A stretch of 19,365 nt of DNA, taken from the NCBI GenBank assembly GCA_035504095.1, contig DATJSN010000110.1, positions 1 to 19,365 on the forward strand. The letters run 5' to 3'. Positions 1 through 6,971 of the stretch are shown here, in pieces. The notes under the pieces are model-generated. The model made no database searches. It was not told the origin of the DNA and saw nothing but the letters and a program-made list of their open reading frames with translations. Every line of letters starts with the position of its first letter. The stretch's first letter is position 1. The translations under genes were made by a program, and so were the position numbers. The DNA is from DATJSN01 sp035504095. GTDB lineage: Bacteria > Planctomycetota > Phycisphaerae > WQYP01.

Positions 1-6
1 AAAACT

Positions 7-70
7 GTGGGACAGGCTTCCAGCCTGTCAGGATCGGTAAAATTAATGACAGGCAAGATGCCTATCCCAC
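7..70. repeat. Dispersed palindromic repeat, family 1 (GTGGGACAGGC...GCCTGTCCCAC type)
   Basis: Two hairpin-forming halves face each other: GTGGGACAGGCTTCCAGCCTGTC on the left and a degenerate inverted copy ending GCCTATCCCAC on the right, with an AT-rich spacer. Near-identical copies lie at 3979-4036 and 5123-5181. It sits just beyond the stop of the head-tail joining gene. Repeats of this kind are, from general knowledge, common between genes in Planctomycetes and Verrucomicrobia; their function is unknown. Confidence 0.85.
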
Positions 71-78
71 AAAAAAAT

Positions 79-417
79 TCAGGATTCCGGGTTAATTTCC
101 AGACAATCAATCGACCACACGCGCTCACATCCGCCCTCATCGGACTGCGCGACCACAAGCATCTGTCGTCCGTCATCTATCTGAATCATGTCGTCCACTT
201 GGGCCCCGATATTTTGATACACGATAATTTGATGTGAAATTTCCACGCTCAGTCGCATGTTGATATCTTTTGTGGTCCCGCGTGGCGCTTGCAAAACGCG
301 CGCGCCGACATCGGCGAAAATGACATTCATCTCGCGGACTTCGCCGCCGGCCGCATCGTAGGTAACGGTTGGCCGGTACAGCGTGATCGTCCTGTTGCAT
401 AGAAGCGCCATGCTCAT
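79..417 (-). CDS. Phage head-tail joining / head closure protein (SPP1 gp16-like)
   Basis: This 112-residue protein resembles the phage head-tail joining family (Pfam Phage_H_T_join, SPP1 gp16 type), which sits under the portal and connector and closes the filled head for tail attachment. The family look is seen in the N-terminal 'ITLYRPTVTYDAAGGEV' strand, the central 'VGARVLQ' segment and a C-terminal small-barrel pattern. Length is typical (100-120 residues). The start ATG overlaps the TGA of the upstream connector gene by 4 bp (ATGA), so the two are translationally coupled; a second ATG lies two codons in. Position directly after a gp6-like connector fits the conserved order of HK97-type head modules. 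Tail genes would be expected further left, outside the window. No truncation is seen. The family assignment is by pattern recognition, not by a search. Confidence 0.75.
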   Translation of the reverse strand: MSMALLCNRTITLYRPTVTYDAAGGEVREMNVIFADVGARVLQAPRGTTKDINMRLSVEISHQIIVYQNIGAQVDDMIQIDDGRQMLVVAQSDEGGCERVWSIDCLEINPES

Positions 418-1250
418 TGAATCGCATCCTGATACGCCGTCAGCAGACGTTTAATCTCGGGCGTAAATAAATAGCTCCCCGATCGGCCTTGCCAGACGTA
501 CCCGCCCAGGCGCCCTACCTGTTCGCCGGCCTTCGTTAAATCCTGGGCATGGATCGCGTTCCCCACCAGAAGCGCACAGGCAAGCTGCACGTCTGCAGGA
601 ACGAGTTGACCGCACACGTAAGCGCCTGCGGAATGATCGTTAACCAGATTTGTCGCCGTTACTTCAGAGCTGTTCACATTAATCTGGACAACCTCTTCGT
701 TTTGCGTTCCGGCGTCGAGAAGCAATTGCCACGAATTGGCAATGTTCCACGGTCCCTGATCGGGTACGTAGCCGTTGTTGTTGGCCAGCGGAAGCACAAT
801 GTTGCTGCCGGCGGAAATGTCGCCGGTCAACGTGGTAACAAAGCCGTATCCGGCAAAATAATCGGCCAACGTCGAATTCAAGCCCACCGCCGGCAGTGTG
901 ATCTCCGGATAATAGCGGTTAAAAAACGAGCCGTTGACGCCGGGCTTAAAATTAAGCCTCGCCTGGGCATATAAAATGTCAAAGCTCGCCGCGGTATAGG
1001 TCTGCGGGGCCGGGCCATCCGGGTAAAGCGTGATGGAATTCAACTCTACCAGCGGCGCAAATCGAAGCGATAGCGTGCCTTTCGCGTTTCCATCGTAAGA
1101 CTCCACATAACGGTGCGCGTGGAACGAACGGCGGCAAAACCGCTCAACCATGCCTGATAGAGATGTAATCAGGGCTTCCAGCATCCCGGTCGGTACAGAC
1201 GATGCGTCCTGTACGATGCCCTGCACGTACTCTAATTCGACAATATCCAT
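414..1250 (-). CDS. Phage head-tail connector protein (HK97 gp6-like)
   Basis: The 278-residue product begins with a helical segment (MDIVELEYVQGIV, then 'LEALITSLSGMVERFCRRSF') that matches the start of gp6/YqbG-like head-tail connectors, which form a ring below the portal. HK97 gp6 is only about 110 residues. Here the middle (residues 60-210) is a long beta-rich insertion, and the C-terminus returns to helix ('LACALLVGNAIHAQDL...LFTPEIKRLLTAYQDAI'), as in longer connectors of Gram-negative phages. It overlaps the next gene by 4 bp. The ATG is preceded directly by GCCTATTCAGGGTA, a sequence also found just before the protease gene; there is no well-spaced Shine-Dalgarno. Between it and the capsid gene lie almost 4 kb of other genes, which is unusual. 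Confidence 0.75.
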   Translation of the reverse strand: MDIVELEYVQGIVQDASSVPTGMLEALITSLSGMVERFCRRSFHAHRYVESYDGNAKGTLSLRFAPLVELNSITLYPDGPAPQTYTAASFDILYAQARLNFKPGVNGSFFNRYYPEITLPAVGLNSTLADYFAGYGFVTTLTGDISAGSNIVLPLANNNGYVPDQGPWNIANSWQLLLDAGTQNEEVVQINVNSSEVTATNLVNDHSAGAYVCGQLVPADVQLACALLVGNAIHAQDLTKAGEQVGRLGGYVWQGRSGSYLFTPEIKRLLTAYQDAIQ

Positions 1251-1264
1251 TACCCTGAATAGGC
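1251..1264 (-). promoter_or_regulatory. Shared 14-nt start-proximal motif, copy 1 (GCCTATTCAGGGTA)
   Basis: On the minus strand GCCTATTCAGGGTA abuts the ATG of the connector gene. The identical 14 nt occur at the start of the protease gene (7603-7616), 6.3 kb away. The portal gene has a weaker, similarly placed CCTATT. TATTCA could be a -10-like element for a leaderless or nearly leaderless transcript; no convincing -35 is seen. A translational signal is equally possible. Confidence 0.45.
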
Positions 1265-1318
1265 AAAATGAAAGACCCGTTCCTGAGAATCTATTTTAAA
1301 AACATAGCGAGAGCCGCG

Positions 1319-1338
1319 TTGTTTTGTTGGAGTCCCTA
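1319..1338. repeat. Solo MITE-type terminal repeat
   Basis: TTGTTTTGTTGGAGTCCCTA is a one-mismatch relative of the terminal inverted repeats of the elements at 3951-4112 and 9858-10137. No partner end is visible to the left, so it is a solo end or a remnant. Confidence 0.55.
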
Positions 1339-1341
1339 TGC

Positions 1342-1377
1342 ATAATCACCTAGCATCAACATGTGTATAATCACCTA
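1342..1377. repeat. Pair of 11-bp direct repeats (ATAATCACCTA)
   Basis: ATAATCACCTA occurs at 1342-1352 and 1367-1377, 25 bp apart start to start, in the 340-bp gap before the sulfotransferase. It may be an operator pair, since the spacing is about two and a half helix turns, or the remnant of an insertion sequence end with internal repeats. Apart from this, a solo MITE end and a possible promoter, nothing else is recognised in 1265-1591. Confidence 0.4.
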
Positions 1378-1387
1378 CCGAATTTGT

Positions 1388-1417
1388 TTGCAATTAAAAT
1401 TCAAGTTGTGTTAAAAT
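1388..1417 (+). promoter_or_regulatory. Possible sigma70-like promoter for the sulfotransferase gene
   Basis: TTGCAA, an 18-nt spacer and TAAAAT fit a -35/-10 pair (4/6 and 5/6 matches). It would give a leader of about 170 nt before the sulfotransferase ATG. The local AT-richness makes chance matches likely. Confidence 0.25.
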
Positions 1418-1591
1418 TTTCCAGGAGAATTACGCAAGTTCCAGAAGTGCCCATGCGTATGACCGAGTGGATTGCCTGCATTGGCGCAGGCCAATGAAGC
1501 TGCGAAAACAAACGAAGTGATAAAAGAGATCGGTTCAGTGGGAAATCCGTGAACATCTCTTTTTCAAATCCTTGCTCGTGGAGCACAAACA

Positions 1592-2650
1592 ATGATGCAA
1601 ACTAAGCCCTTTTTTATTGTCGGCCACGAACGATCGGGTACAACGTTAATGGCGGTCATGATGGATCGGCACAGCCGGGTGGCCGTCCCTCCTGAAACCC
1701 ATTTTTTCGAGCAGGTTTGCCCGATTCATAAAGCCCATCAACGCGCCGCCCCGGAAATTCTGGTGGATCAATATTTCCGTAGCCGACTCTCGCAAAAACT
1801 TAAGCTGGCGCGACAGGAGCTGCTGGACCGGCTTGATGGCCGGAAATCATCCTGGGCGGACCTTTTCCGGGTTGTTTTAAACACTTATGCCGTCAATCAC
1901 TGCAAGGAATTGTACGGAGAGAAAACTCCCGTTCATTATAAAATTGCTCCGCAACTTCTGGAACTTTTTCCCCAATCGCGCATGATCTGGATGTTCCGCG
2001 ACGGCCGGGACGTGCTCTTATCACTGAGTAAAGTCCCATGGAAAATTCACAGAATACTTCGGGTCCATGCCTGGGAATGGCGCCGTTCGATGGAACAAAT
2101 GCGACAGCGTCAGCGCCAATATCCAGATCGCATCATTGAGGTTAAATTCGAAAATCTTTTGACCAATCCGGAATTCGAATTGAATCGGGTATGCCAATTC
2201 CTCGGAATTGAATTTGAACCCCGGCAAATGAATCCGGAGATTTCAAGCGATGTGGTGATGCTGTCCATACTGTTCAGGCAATATTGCGCGCTTGGGGCGA
2301 TAGATTCCAGCCGCATTGGCGGATGGAAACGGGGATTTTCCCCGCAACAGCAATCATTGCTGAACTCCGTCATGCAGCCATGCCTGAGCCAATTCGGCTA
2401 TCTGACCGATGATCCGACGAACGGGCGCCCCAAACTGGAAAAACTAAAAAATGATATGGCCAATCTTCTTTGCCGGAGCAATTTGAGCTGGTACCGCTCG
2501 GTGGCCGCACGACATTTAAGAAAACACACCATCATGTTAGATGCGCCGAGGGAAACGGAGGCCTCAACCCAAACTATGTCAACGCTGGATGAGGTTGCTC
2601 TTGGGGTGCCTGCGGCCATTGGCGAATCGGGGCTACAGAACTCCAGTTAA
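1592..2650 (+). CDS. Sulfotransferase family protein
   Basis: The 352-residue protein has the two PAPS-binding signatures of the sulfotransferase superfamily (Sulfotransfer_3 type). The 5'-phosphosulfate loop is at residues 11-20 (GHERSGTTLM) and the 3'-phosphate-binding segment at about 130-146 (RMIWMFRDGRDVLLSLS). 'YGEKTPVHY' at 108-116 is also typical. It should transfer sulfate from PAPS to a hydroxyl or amine on a carbohydrate, lipid or small molecule; the acceptor cannot be read. No signal peptide or TM segment is seen, so it is probably cytosolic. GGAG lies 8 nt before the ATG at 1592; a second ATG follows at once. It is on the opposite strand to the phage genes, converges on the glycosyltransferase with a 9-nt gap, and is best seen as an inserted or host gene. 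Confidence 0.85.
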   Translation: MMQTKPFFIVGHERSGTTLMAVMMDRHSRVAVPPETHFFEQVCPIHKAHQRAAPEILVDQYFRSRLSQKLKLARQELLDRLDGRKSSWADLFRVVLNTYAVNHCKELYGEKTPVHYKIAPQLLELFPQSRMIWMFRDGRDVLLSLSKVPWKIHRILRVHAWEWRRSMEQMRQRQRQYPDRIIEVKFENLLTNPEFELNRVCQFLGIEFEPRQMNPEISSDVVMLSILFRQYCALGAIDSSRIGGWKRGFSPQQQSLLNSVMQPCLSQFGYLTDDPTNGRPKLEKLKNDMANLLCRSNLSWYRSVAARHLRKHTIMLDAPRETEASTQTMSTLDEVALGVPAAIGESGLQNSS

Positions 2651-2659
2651 ACCGTTCAT

Positions 2660-3949
2660 CTACGCCGCTTTTAGCTTCTGGGTTTCCGTGCCTGTGGACG
2701 AAAAATCATAAAAATAGAGCGTCTTTTTGGACCCGTCGGAATTACAACAAACGGCCTGCGTCCGAAGTAGCGGCCTGATCCGTCGGGCGAACTCAGTGTC
2801 TTCATTCTTGTTTTGTTCCGGAAATTTTATCTTGCAGGCCAGGTCCGTCCGGATCGGGCAAAGATGGTTAGGCGTCCTTTCATAAAGCGTCGCGGTATTG
2901 CGGTACGCGCGATATTTAAGGTCATAATCGAATTTGAGTAGGTTGGCTCCGTCCATGCTGAATTGACCGTTAAATACCACGCAGTCAGCGCGAGCAACGC
3001 CGTCAATAGCTTTAAGTACAGATGCGACATAATCCGGGGCAATTCGGTCGTCGTCGTCGATAAAACAGCTAAATTTGCCGCGTGCCCGGCTCATCAGAAT
3101 GTTGCGCTTGGCGCCAACCGTAAATCGCTTCTGATCGAGCAAAACATGCAATTCGACCCGGTTGTGATCGGCCAAACTGAAAATCTGCTTGTAAATCTGT
3201 GGCAGCAACACGTCTGAAAAGTGCCGCCGCGAATCCAATGCACAAACCAGAATGGAAAGGTCCGGTTGTCTGATCCCAAAGCCGGCCTTTTTTCGCCTCT
3301 TATAAGTTTCTTCGTCCTGCTTCCAGAACAGATTGTTCCGGTTGTACGTTTCGTCCGGGGTCTGGCCGCGATGCCGATGCTGGAAGATCGGCAGATCAAT
3401 AAATTGATTTTTCCGGAGCGCACCAACCACTTCTGTTTGTTCGCGGTCGCACCACAGGCTCTTATAGTCCGGATGATAGATATATCCCCAACGCCGCCAG
3501 AGGTTGACACCCATCACGGGAATCGTAGCAAAGCGTTCGTAAGCCGTGTAAGCATCCGGAAAATGTAGGAAACCATCCAGCGCGGGAAAGTGCCATTGCA
3601 TGGCGCGCCGGATCGTTTCGTCCCAGCCAAAAACCTCAGGCGTAAAATCATCGCTGGCCAGAATCACAACATCCCAGCCGCCGCCGGTATCAAGTTGTAT
3701 GCCGGCATTACAGGCGGCGATTTTGCCGCGTGAAGGGACAACCAGAATTTCCAATGTGTTTTTTCCATTGGTAATCTCTGGATGAGCGCGCAATTTTTCG
3801 GCTTCTTCAATGGATGGCTGATCGTCAACGTCAATCGTAAATTGAAAATGAACGCGGTTGACGCCGGACGTTCTGCGTAGCCATTGATTCGCGGTTTGTC
3901 CGAATCTTTCCGGACAACCGCGCGTGGGATGTTTAACTAAAAATTTCAT
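2660..3949 (-). CDS. Two-domain glycosyltransferase-like protein
   Basis: From the preferred ATG at 3947-3949 the product has 429 residues. Residues 1-220 form one nucleotide-sugar-type domain with 'WDVVILASDDFTP' (DD at 100-101). A second GT-A-like domain starts near 231 ('LSILVCALDSRRHF') and carries 'GKFSCFIDDDDRIAPDYV' (DDDD at 298-301), the expected metal and sugar-nucleotide site of family-2-like enzymes. An in-frame extension of 40 codons runs up to 4069, but it is translated from the palindromic repeat and is rejected. A terminal inverted repeat ends 1 nt before this ATG, and its GTTAGAG could act as a weak ribosome binding site. It lies between the capsid and connector genes on the phage strand, so a role in modifying a phage or host surface structure is plausible but inferred. 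Confidence 0.75.
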   Translation of the reverse strand: MKFLVKHPTRGCPERFGQTANQWLRRTSGVNRVHFQFTIDVDDQPSIEEAEKLRAHPEITNGKNTLEILVVPSRGKIAACNAGIQLDTGGGWDVVILASDDFTPEVFGWDETIRRAMQWHFPALDGFLHFPDAYTAYERFATIPVMGVNLWRRWGYIYHPDYKSLWCDREQTEVVGALRKNQFIDLPIFQHRHRGQTPDETYNRNNLFWKQDEETYKRRKKAGFGIRQPDLSILVCALDSRRHFSDVLLPQIYKQIFSLADHNRVELHVLLDQKRFTVGAKRNILMSRARGKFSCFIDDDDRIAPDYVASVLKAIDGVARADCVVFNGQFSMDGANLLKFDYDLKYRAYRNTATLYERTPNHLCPIRTDLACKIKFPEQNKNEDTEFARRIRPLLRTQAVCCNSDGSKKTLYFYDFSSTGTETQKLKAA

Positions 3950-3950
3950 A

Positions 3951-4112
3951 AGGGTCTCTAACAAAACAAGCCGGGAGTGTGGGACAGGCTTCCAGCCTGT
4001 CGGGAAAGAACATGACAGGCAAGATGCCTGTCCCACATGTAGAACAGGCTCTCCAGCCTGTTTCCTCATTGAGCAGCCTGGAGAGACTGCTCTACATTTT
4101 GTTAGAGACCCT
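3951..4112. mobile_element. MITE-like element with 16-bp perfect terminal inverted repeats
   Basis: AGGGTCTCTAACAAAA at 3951-3966 is exactly inverted at 4097-4112. On the minus strand both outer flanks read TTA next to GGG...CCC, consistent with a 3-bp target duplication. The 162-bp body carries a family 1 palindrome (3979-4036) and a second hairpin pair (TGTAGAACAGGCTCTCCAGCC ... GAGACTGCTCTACA, about 4038-4096). It encodes nothing convincing. It fills the whole gap between the stop of the TM/coiled-coil gene and the start of the glycosyltransferase gene. Confidence 0.7.
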
Positions 4113-4314
4113 AAGTCATCCCATGTTCGGCCAAAATCAATTTCATTTCGTCCAGCTTCTTTTCGATGCGATCAAGCTGCTGTTGCTGCTGTTTTTGAAT
4201 CATCGGAAGCTTTGCCAGCCAGATAATGACGCTCACAAAAGCGCCGGCGGCCATGACGCCTGCCATAACCCAGTCGGCCCCGCTTTCCCAAAAGTCACTT
4301 AATATTTGTTTCAT
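4111..4314 (-). CDS. Small membrane protein with C-terminal coiled coil (holin-like candidate)
   Basis: The 67-residue product starts MKQILSDFWESGADW, has one TM segment (WVMAGVMAAGAFVSVIIWLA, about 15-34) and ends in a Gln-rich heptad-patterned helix (KQQQQQLDRIEKKLDEMKLIL). An in-frame upstream extension to 4374 is translated from the dispersed repeat and is not accepted. The architecture recalls small phage membrane proteins such as XhlA-like or holin-associated proteins, but XhlA has the coiled coil first, so this is only a suggestion. The stop codon TAG overlaps the end of the neighbouring MITE-like element. It follows the lipoprotein gene on the same strand. Only a weak GAG is available as ribosome binding site. 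Confidence 0.6.
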   Translation of the reverse strand: MKQILSDFWESGADWVMAGVMAAGAFVSVIIWLAKLPMIQKQQQQQLDRIEKKLDEMKLILAEHGMT

Positions 4315-4335
4315 GTCTGGCTCACTTACTCGTAT

Positions 4336-4453
4336 ATAGCCCCCGGCTTGCCGGGGGCAGCAATCTCCGAACAACTAAATTTGCTCGTCGCGCGCGGAAT
4401 GTCGCGAACTCTGGCATTCGGCAATCTCTGCCCCGGCCAAGGCCGGGGCTATG
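4336..4453. repeat. Dispersed 118-bp inverted-repeat element, family 2, copy 1
   Basis: The element opens ATAGCCCCCGGCTTGCCGG and closes with the near-inverted CCGGCCAAGGCCGGGGCTAT, giving ends of about 25 bp. The middle shares most positions with the copy at 15586-15701 (AACAACTAAATTTGCT, then a GCGCG-rich stretch, ATTCGGCA, TCTCTGCCCC). It fills the gap between the lipoprotein and the TM/coiled-coil genes, ending 5 bp beyond the lipoprotein stop. No coding potential is seen. Confidence 0.8.
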
Positions 4454-4458
4454 TGAGA

Positions 4459-5100
4459 TCAACTTGCCGGCGTGGCTGATGAAGACGAAAACAGGTTTGT
4501 AATCCGGCCCCAAAGCCACGCCAAATTTTTTTCGATCCATCCCCAGACGCAACCAAGTCCCAGGCCGACATAATGGAAGGGGTAAAAAACAAGCGTCGCT
4601 AAAACAGGAAACTTGACTCCAAGAGAATCCGCCCAGCCAGACTCGCTAAACCATATAAGCAGCCCGACAACCAGCAGAAGAAACACCAAAAGGCCGAGTT
4701 TGTATATCAAACCGGACCGCACCTTGGCTGCCGCGGCGCTGGCGGATGCCTTCTCCGCGCCGACAATCTGCCTGGGCAGATTGTTGGCTGTTTTAGCGGC
4801 ACTCTGAGCCGCAGTGTTGGCGGCCTGTGCATCATGCAAAGTCGTCTGGGCGCTATTCACCACGGCGCTAGCTGCCGGCTGCAACTCTGTCGGAACTTGC
4901 TTCTGTAAATTCGTCGCCAGATTCACGGTACTGCCGGCGGAGTTCAGCGTGGCTTGAGTCAGCGAAACAACGTTTTGCACTTCATGGATGACCGGCGCCG
5001 CCGCCTGGTTGGCATCGGTGGTCTCTTGTTGCGTGGCGCAGCCATAAAGCGTCGTCAACGCGACCATCATCAGGGAAACAACAATAATTTTGATTTTCAC
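4459..5100 (-). CDS. Predicted lipoprotein with two membrane segments, unknown function
   Basis: The 213-residue product begins with a lipoprotein signal peptide (MKIKIIVVSLMMVALTTLYGC, lipobox LYGC with Cys21). Residues about 30-125 are an Ala/Thr/Gln/Asn-rich helical region likely to form a periplasmic coil. Two hydrophobic stretches follow ('YKLGLLVFLLLVVGLLIWF' and 'FPVLATLVFYPFHYVGLGLGCVWGWI'), and the tail is Ser/Ala-rich. Start is GTG at 5098-5100 with AGGAG well placed upstream. It lies on the phage strand right after the capsid gene, where a lipoprotein plus small TM protein could be a lysis or envelope pair. I do not recognise the family. A lipoprotein that also has C-terminal TM helices is unusual. 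Confidence 0.7.
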   Translation of the reverse strand: MKIKIIVVSLMMVALTTLYGCATQQETTDANQAAAPVIHEVQNVVSLTQATLNSAGSTVNLATNLQKQVPTELQPAASAVVNSAQTTLHDAQAANTAAQSAAKTANNLPRQIVGAEKASASAAAAKVRSGLIYKLGLLVFLLLVVGLLIWFSESGWADSLGVKFPVLATLVFYPFHYVGLGLGCVWGWIEKNLAWLWGRITNLFSSSSATPAS

Positions 5101-5122
5101 GGTAAATTCTCCTAAAAATTCT

Positions 5123-5181
5123 GTGGGACAGGCTTCCAGCCTGTCGGTAAAAAGTAATGACAGGCAAGATGCCTATCCCAC
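5123..5181. repeat. Dispersed palindromic repeat, family 1
   Basis: GTGGGACAGGCTTCCAGCCTG on the left and a degenerate inverted arm ending GCCTATCCCAC on the right, as at 7-70. It lies between the capsid stop and the lipoprotein ribosome binding site. Confidence 0.85.
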
Positions 5182-5183
5182 AC

Positions 5184-5212
5184 ATAGCCCCGGCAATAAA
5201 TGCCGGGGCTAT
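5184..5212. terminator. Strong hairpin after the capsid gene (half of a family 2 element)
   Basis: ATAGCCCCGGCA and TGCCGGGGCTAT form a perfect 12-bp stem around a 5-nt AATAA-type loop. The arms match the outer ends of the family 2 elements. It lies 17 bp past the capsid stop and may attenuate or end capsid transcripts, or protect their 3' end. There is no U-tract, so intrinsic termination is uncertain. Confidence 0.5.
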
Positions 5213-5229
5213 GAGAGTTAAAAACCTCA

Positions 5230-6594
5230 TTAACTATCCGGCCCGCCGCCGGGAACACGTGCGGCCAGCGTTACAAAGCCGCTGCGGCTGTTGGCCCCGT
5301 TGGGAATTTCCAGCGGCTCGGTGCGCGCCGTTTTGCCGTCGATACGATAGAGAATTCGATACGCGACTTCGGCACTGTCAAAGTAGAAGTGCATCGACAT
5401 CGCGGTTTCCAGCGGGCCGCTGGCTTTCGTGGACACAAAATACTGGCTTAGATCGGCCAGAATGATGTCGCCATGATGCCCCACCGGCGAGCAGTGATAG
5501 CTCCAGATCACCGGCAGTCCAAAAAGCCGCGGATTCGGCGACTGTTGAATAGTGCCCGCCGCGTAATAGAGATTGCGACCGGCGGTATCTTCCAACTGCT
5601 CGAACTGCGCCTCGGCGTCCGGATGCGCGATCCAGGCCACATTGGTAAAATCGCCCGGCCGCGGCGTCCAGAGTTGCGTCTTCATGCTCACCAGATTCGG
5701 ATAAGTGATGCTGTAAGGCGCCTGGCCCTCCGCGGAAGAAGCGGTGATTAACGCGCCGGAATTCAGAATGCCTTGCGGCTGGCCGTTTCCGCTGCCGCTG
5801 ATGAACGCGCTGTTCAAATCCCACGCCAGCGCGATTCCGCCTTCATCGAAAATAAAGTTGGACAGCGCCACGTTGTTGTCCGCAAGCAATTCATCCGTCA
5901 CCGGCAACAGCGTTCCCCACCGGTTAAGGTTCATCTGCACGCGGTTGTACACCGGCTTCTGTGGCGTAATCTGCACGCCGTCGGCGTTCAGCCACGTGCC
6001 CAGCGACCCGCCGCCCGCCGCGGTTGCGCCGAGTTCAGTCATGGATCGCACCGGAATAAACAGCGTATTGCCCAGATTGATCGGATATTTTCGGGCCTTA
6101 TCGAACAACAGCGACTCGGCCAGCACGTCGCGATAAAGCTGGCTGGCGAATTCCTGCGGAACCAATGCGCCGCCGTCGGCGAGATTGGTTTCATCCATGC
6201 CGTCGGCTTTGTAGATCGCCCACATTTTTTTCAGCCGTTCATCGGTCCCTTTGCCCGTATAGTGCTTGCGCACCGACTGGGCGAATTCGCCGAGATTGCG
6301 AAACCCGGACTTGGGATCATCCAGCGAAAGATCGCGCCCAATGACAATGTTGGGCCGGTCCTTGTACGCCTTGTTGATCTGGTCAGCCAGTTTCGCCGTC
6401 ATCTTTGTCGCCGCGGCCTCAAGCTGCTCGTCGATGTTCTTCTGAATCATCGCGACGGCGGCATCCAGTTCGGGGTTTTCGGATACGGCCACGGCGGCCT
6501 CGGACTCGATAATGCCCTTGGCCACGTCTTCGGGAAGGTCAATCGTCTGGTCTTTCTTGGTCCCAGACACATATTTGATTTTCAGCGTTTTCAT
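5230..6594 (-). CDS. Phage major capsid protein, HK97 fold
   Basis: The 454-residue protein has the HK97 major capsid layout: a charged helical N-terminal scaffolding (delta) region of about 135 residues with coiled-coil character, then the mature shell domain from about 'GALVPQEFASQLYRDVLAES'. Typical segments include 'FDKARKYPINLGNTLFIPV', 'RWGTLLPVTDELLADNNVALSNFIFDEGGIALAWDLNSAFISGSGNGQPQG' and, near the end, 'FYFDSAEVAYRILYRIDG'. The preceding protease would remove the N-terminal region during head maturation. ATG is preceded by GGAG at 5 nt. The reading frame is intact. It ends 'ARVPGGGPDS'. The order protease-capsid is conserved, but a 346-bp palindromic repeat block separates them, and the connector gene is 4 kb away. 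Confidence 0.92.
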   Translation of the reverse strand: MKTLKIKYVSGTKKDQTIDLPEDVAKGIIESEAAVAVSENPELDAAVAMIQKNIDEQLEAAATKMTAKLADQINKAYKDRPNIVIGRDLSLDDPKSGFRNLGEFAQSVRKHYTGKGTDERLKKMWAIYKADGMDETNLADGGALVPQEFASQLYRDVLAESLLFDKARKYPINLGNTLFIPVRSMTELGATAAGGGSLGTWLNADGVQITPQKPVYNRVQMNLNRWGTLLPVTDELLADNNVALSNFIFDEGGIALAWDLNSAFISGSGNGQPQGILNSGALITASSAEGQAPYSITYPNLVSMKTQLWTPRPGDFTNVAWIAHPDAEAQFEQLEDTAGRNLYYAAGTIQQSPNPRLFGLPVIWSYHCSPVGHHGDIILADLSQYFVSTKASGPLETAMSMHFYFDSAEVAYRILYRIDGKTARTEPLEIPNGANSRSGFVTLAARVPGGGPDS

Positions 6595-6729
6595 ATCTGC
6601 TCCGGAAATGAGCGGTTAATTTATAAAACCGGCGTCCAGTCACAGCTTCGGGAATTGCCTGGGTCGTTCTTCGCCGCAGGTCTACCCAACGCGTGCTTTT
6701 ATTGCCGCACAGAATGAATAGACTTAATG

Positions 6730-6971
6730 ACATCCCTGAAGGGGCTGCAAATTTACAGCCCAGTGTTGTCCCGATATCGGGACTACGCTGGGACAATAAA
6801 TCCGAACGTCATCAACCCTGACGGGGTTGCGGCAAAAGGCGCGCATGATTGAACATTCGATTTGAAGCAACCCTTTCAGGGTTGGTGGATGGGTTTGGTC
6901 ATGTTCCCGGCGTAGTCCCACAAGGCGGTACAACGCCGGGCTAAATGATAGTGCCCCGTTGGGGTACAACG
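6730..6971. repeat. Array of short palindromes (family 5) between protease and capsid
   Basis: At least six different palindromes follow each other: CATCCCTGAAGGGGCTG, CAGCCCAGTG...CTACGCTGGG with an inner GTCCCGATATCGGGAC, AACCCTGACGGGGTT, CAACCCTTTCAGGGTTG, CCCGGCGTAGT...ACAACGCCGGG, and GTGCCCCGTTGGGGTAC. Compact strings of this type are known from planctomycete and verrucomicrobial intergenic DNA; function unknown. The last palindrome is translated as the C-terminus of the protease. Confidence 0.75.

Noticed and set aside
1401..1592. Minus-strand 63-codon frame before the sulfotransferase
   Set aside because: No family features, no ribosome site, and it covers the likely promoter and leader of the sulfotransferase.
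3950..4069. 40-codon N-terminal extension of the glycosyltransferase
   Set aside because: Translates the palindromic repeat and MITE end (GQASCLS...GWKPVPHS type sequence common to such repeats); the inner ATG at 3947-3949 gives a sensible protein start.
5773..6717. Plus-strand open frame of 314 codons opposite the capsid gene
   Set aside because: It is antisense to a clearly recognised capsid protein, is rich in His/Arg/Gly as expected for a shadow frame in GC-rich DNA, and has no ribosome site.
6730..6971. CRISPR array
   Set aside because: The palindromes differ from one another and the distances are irregular; there are no identical repeats with uniform spacers and no cas genes.
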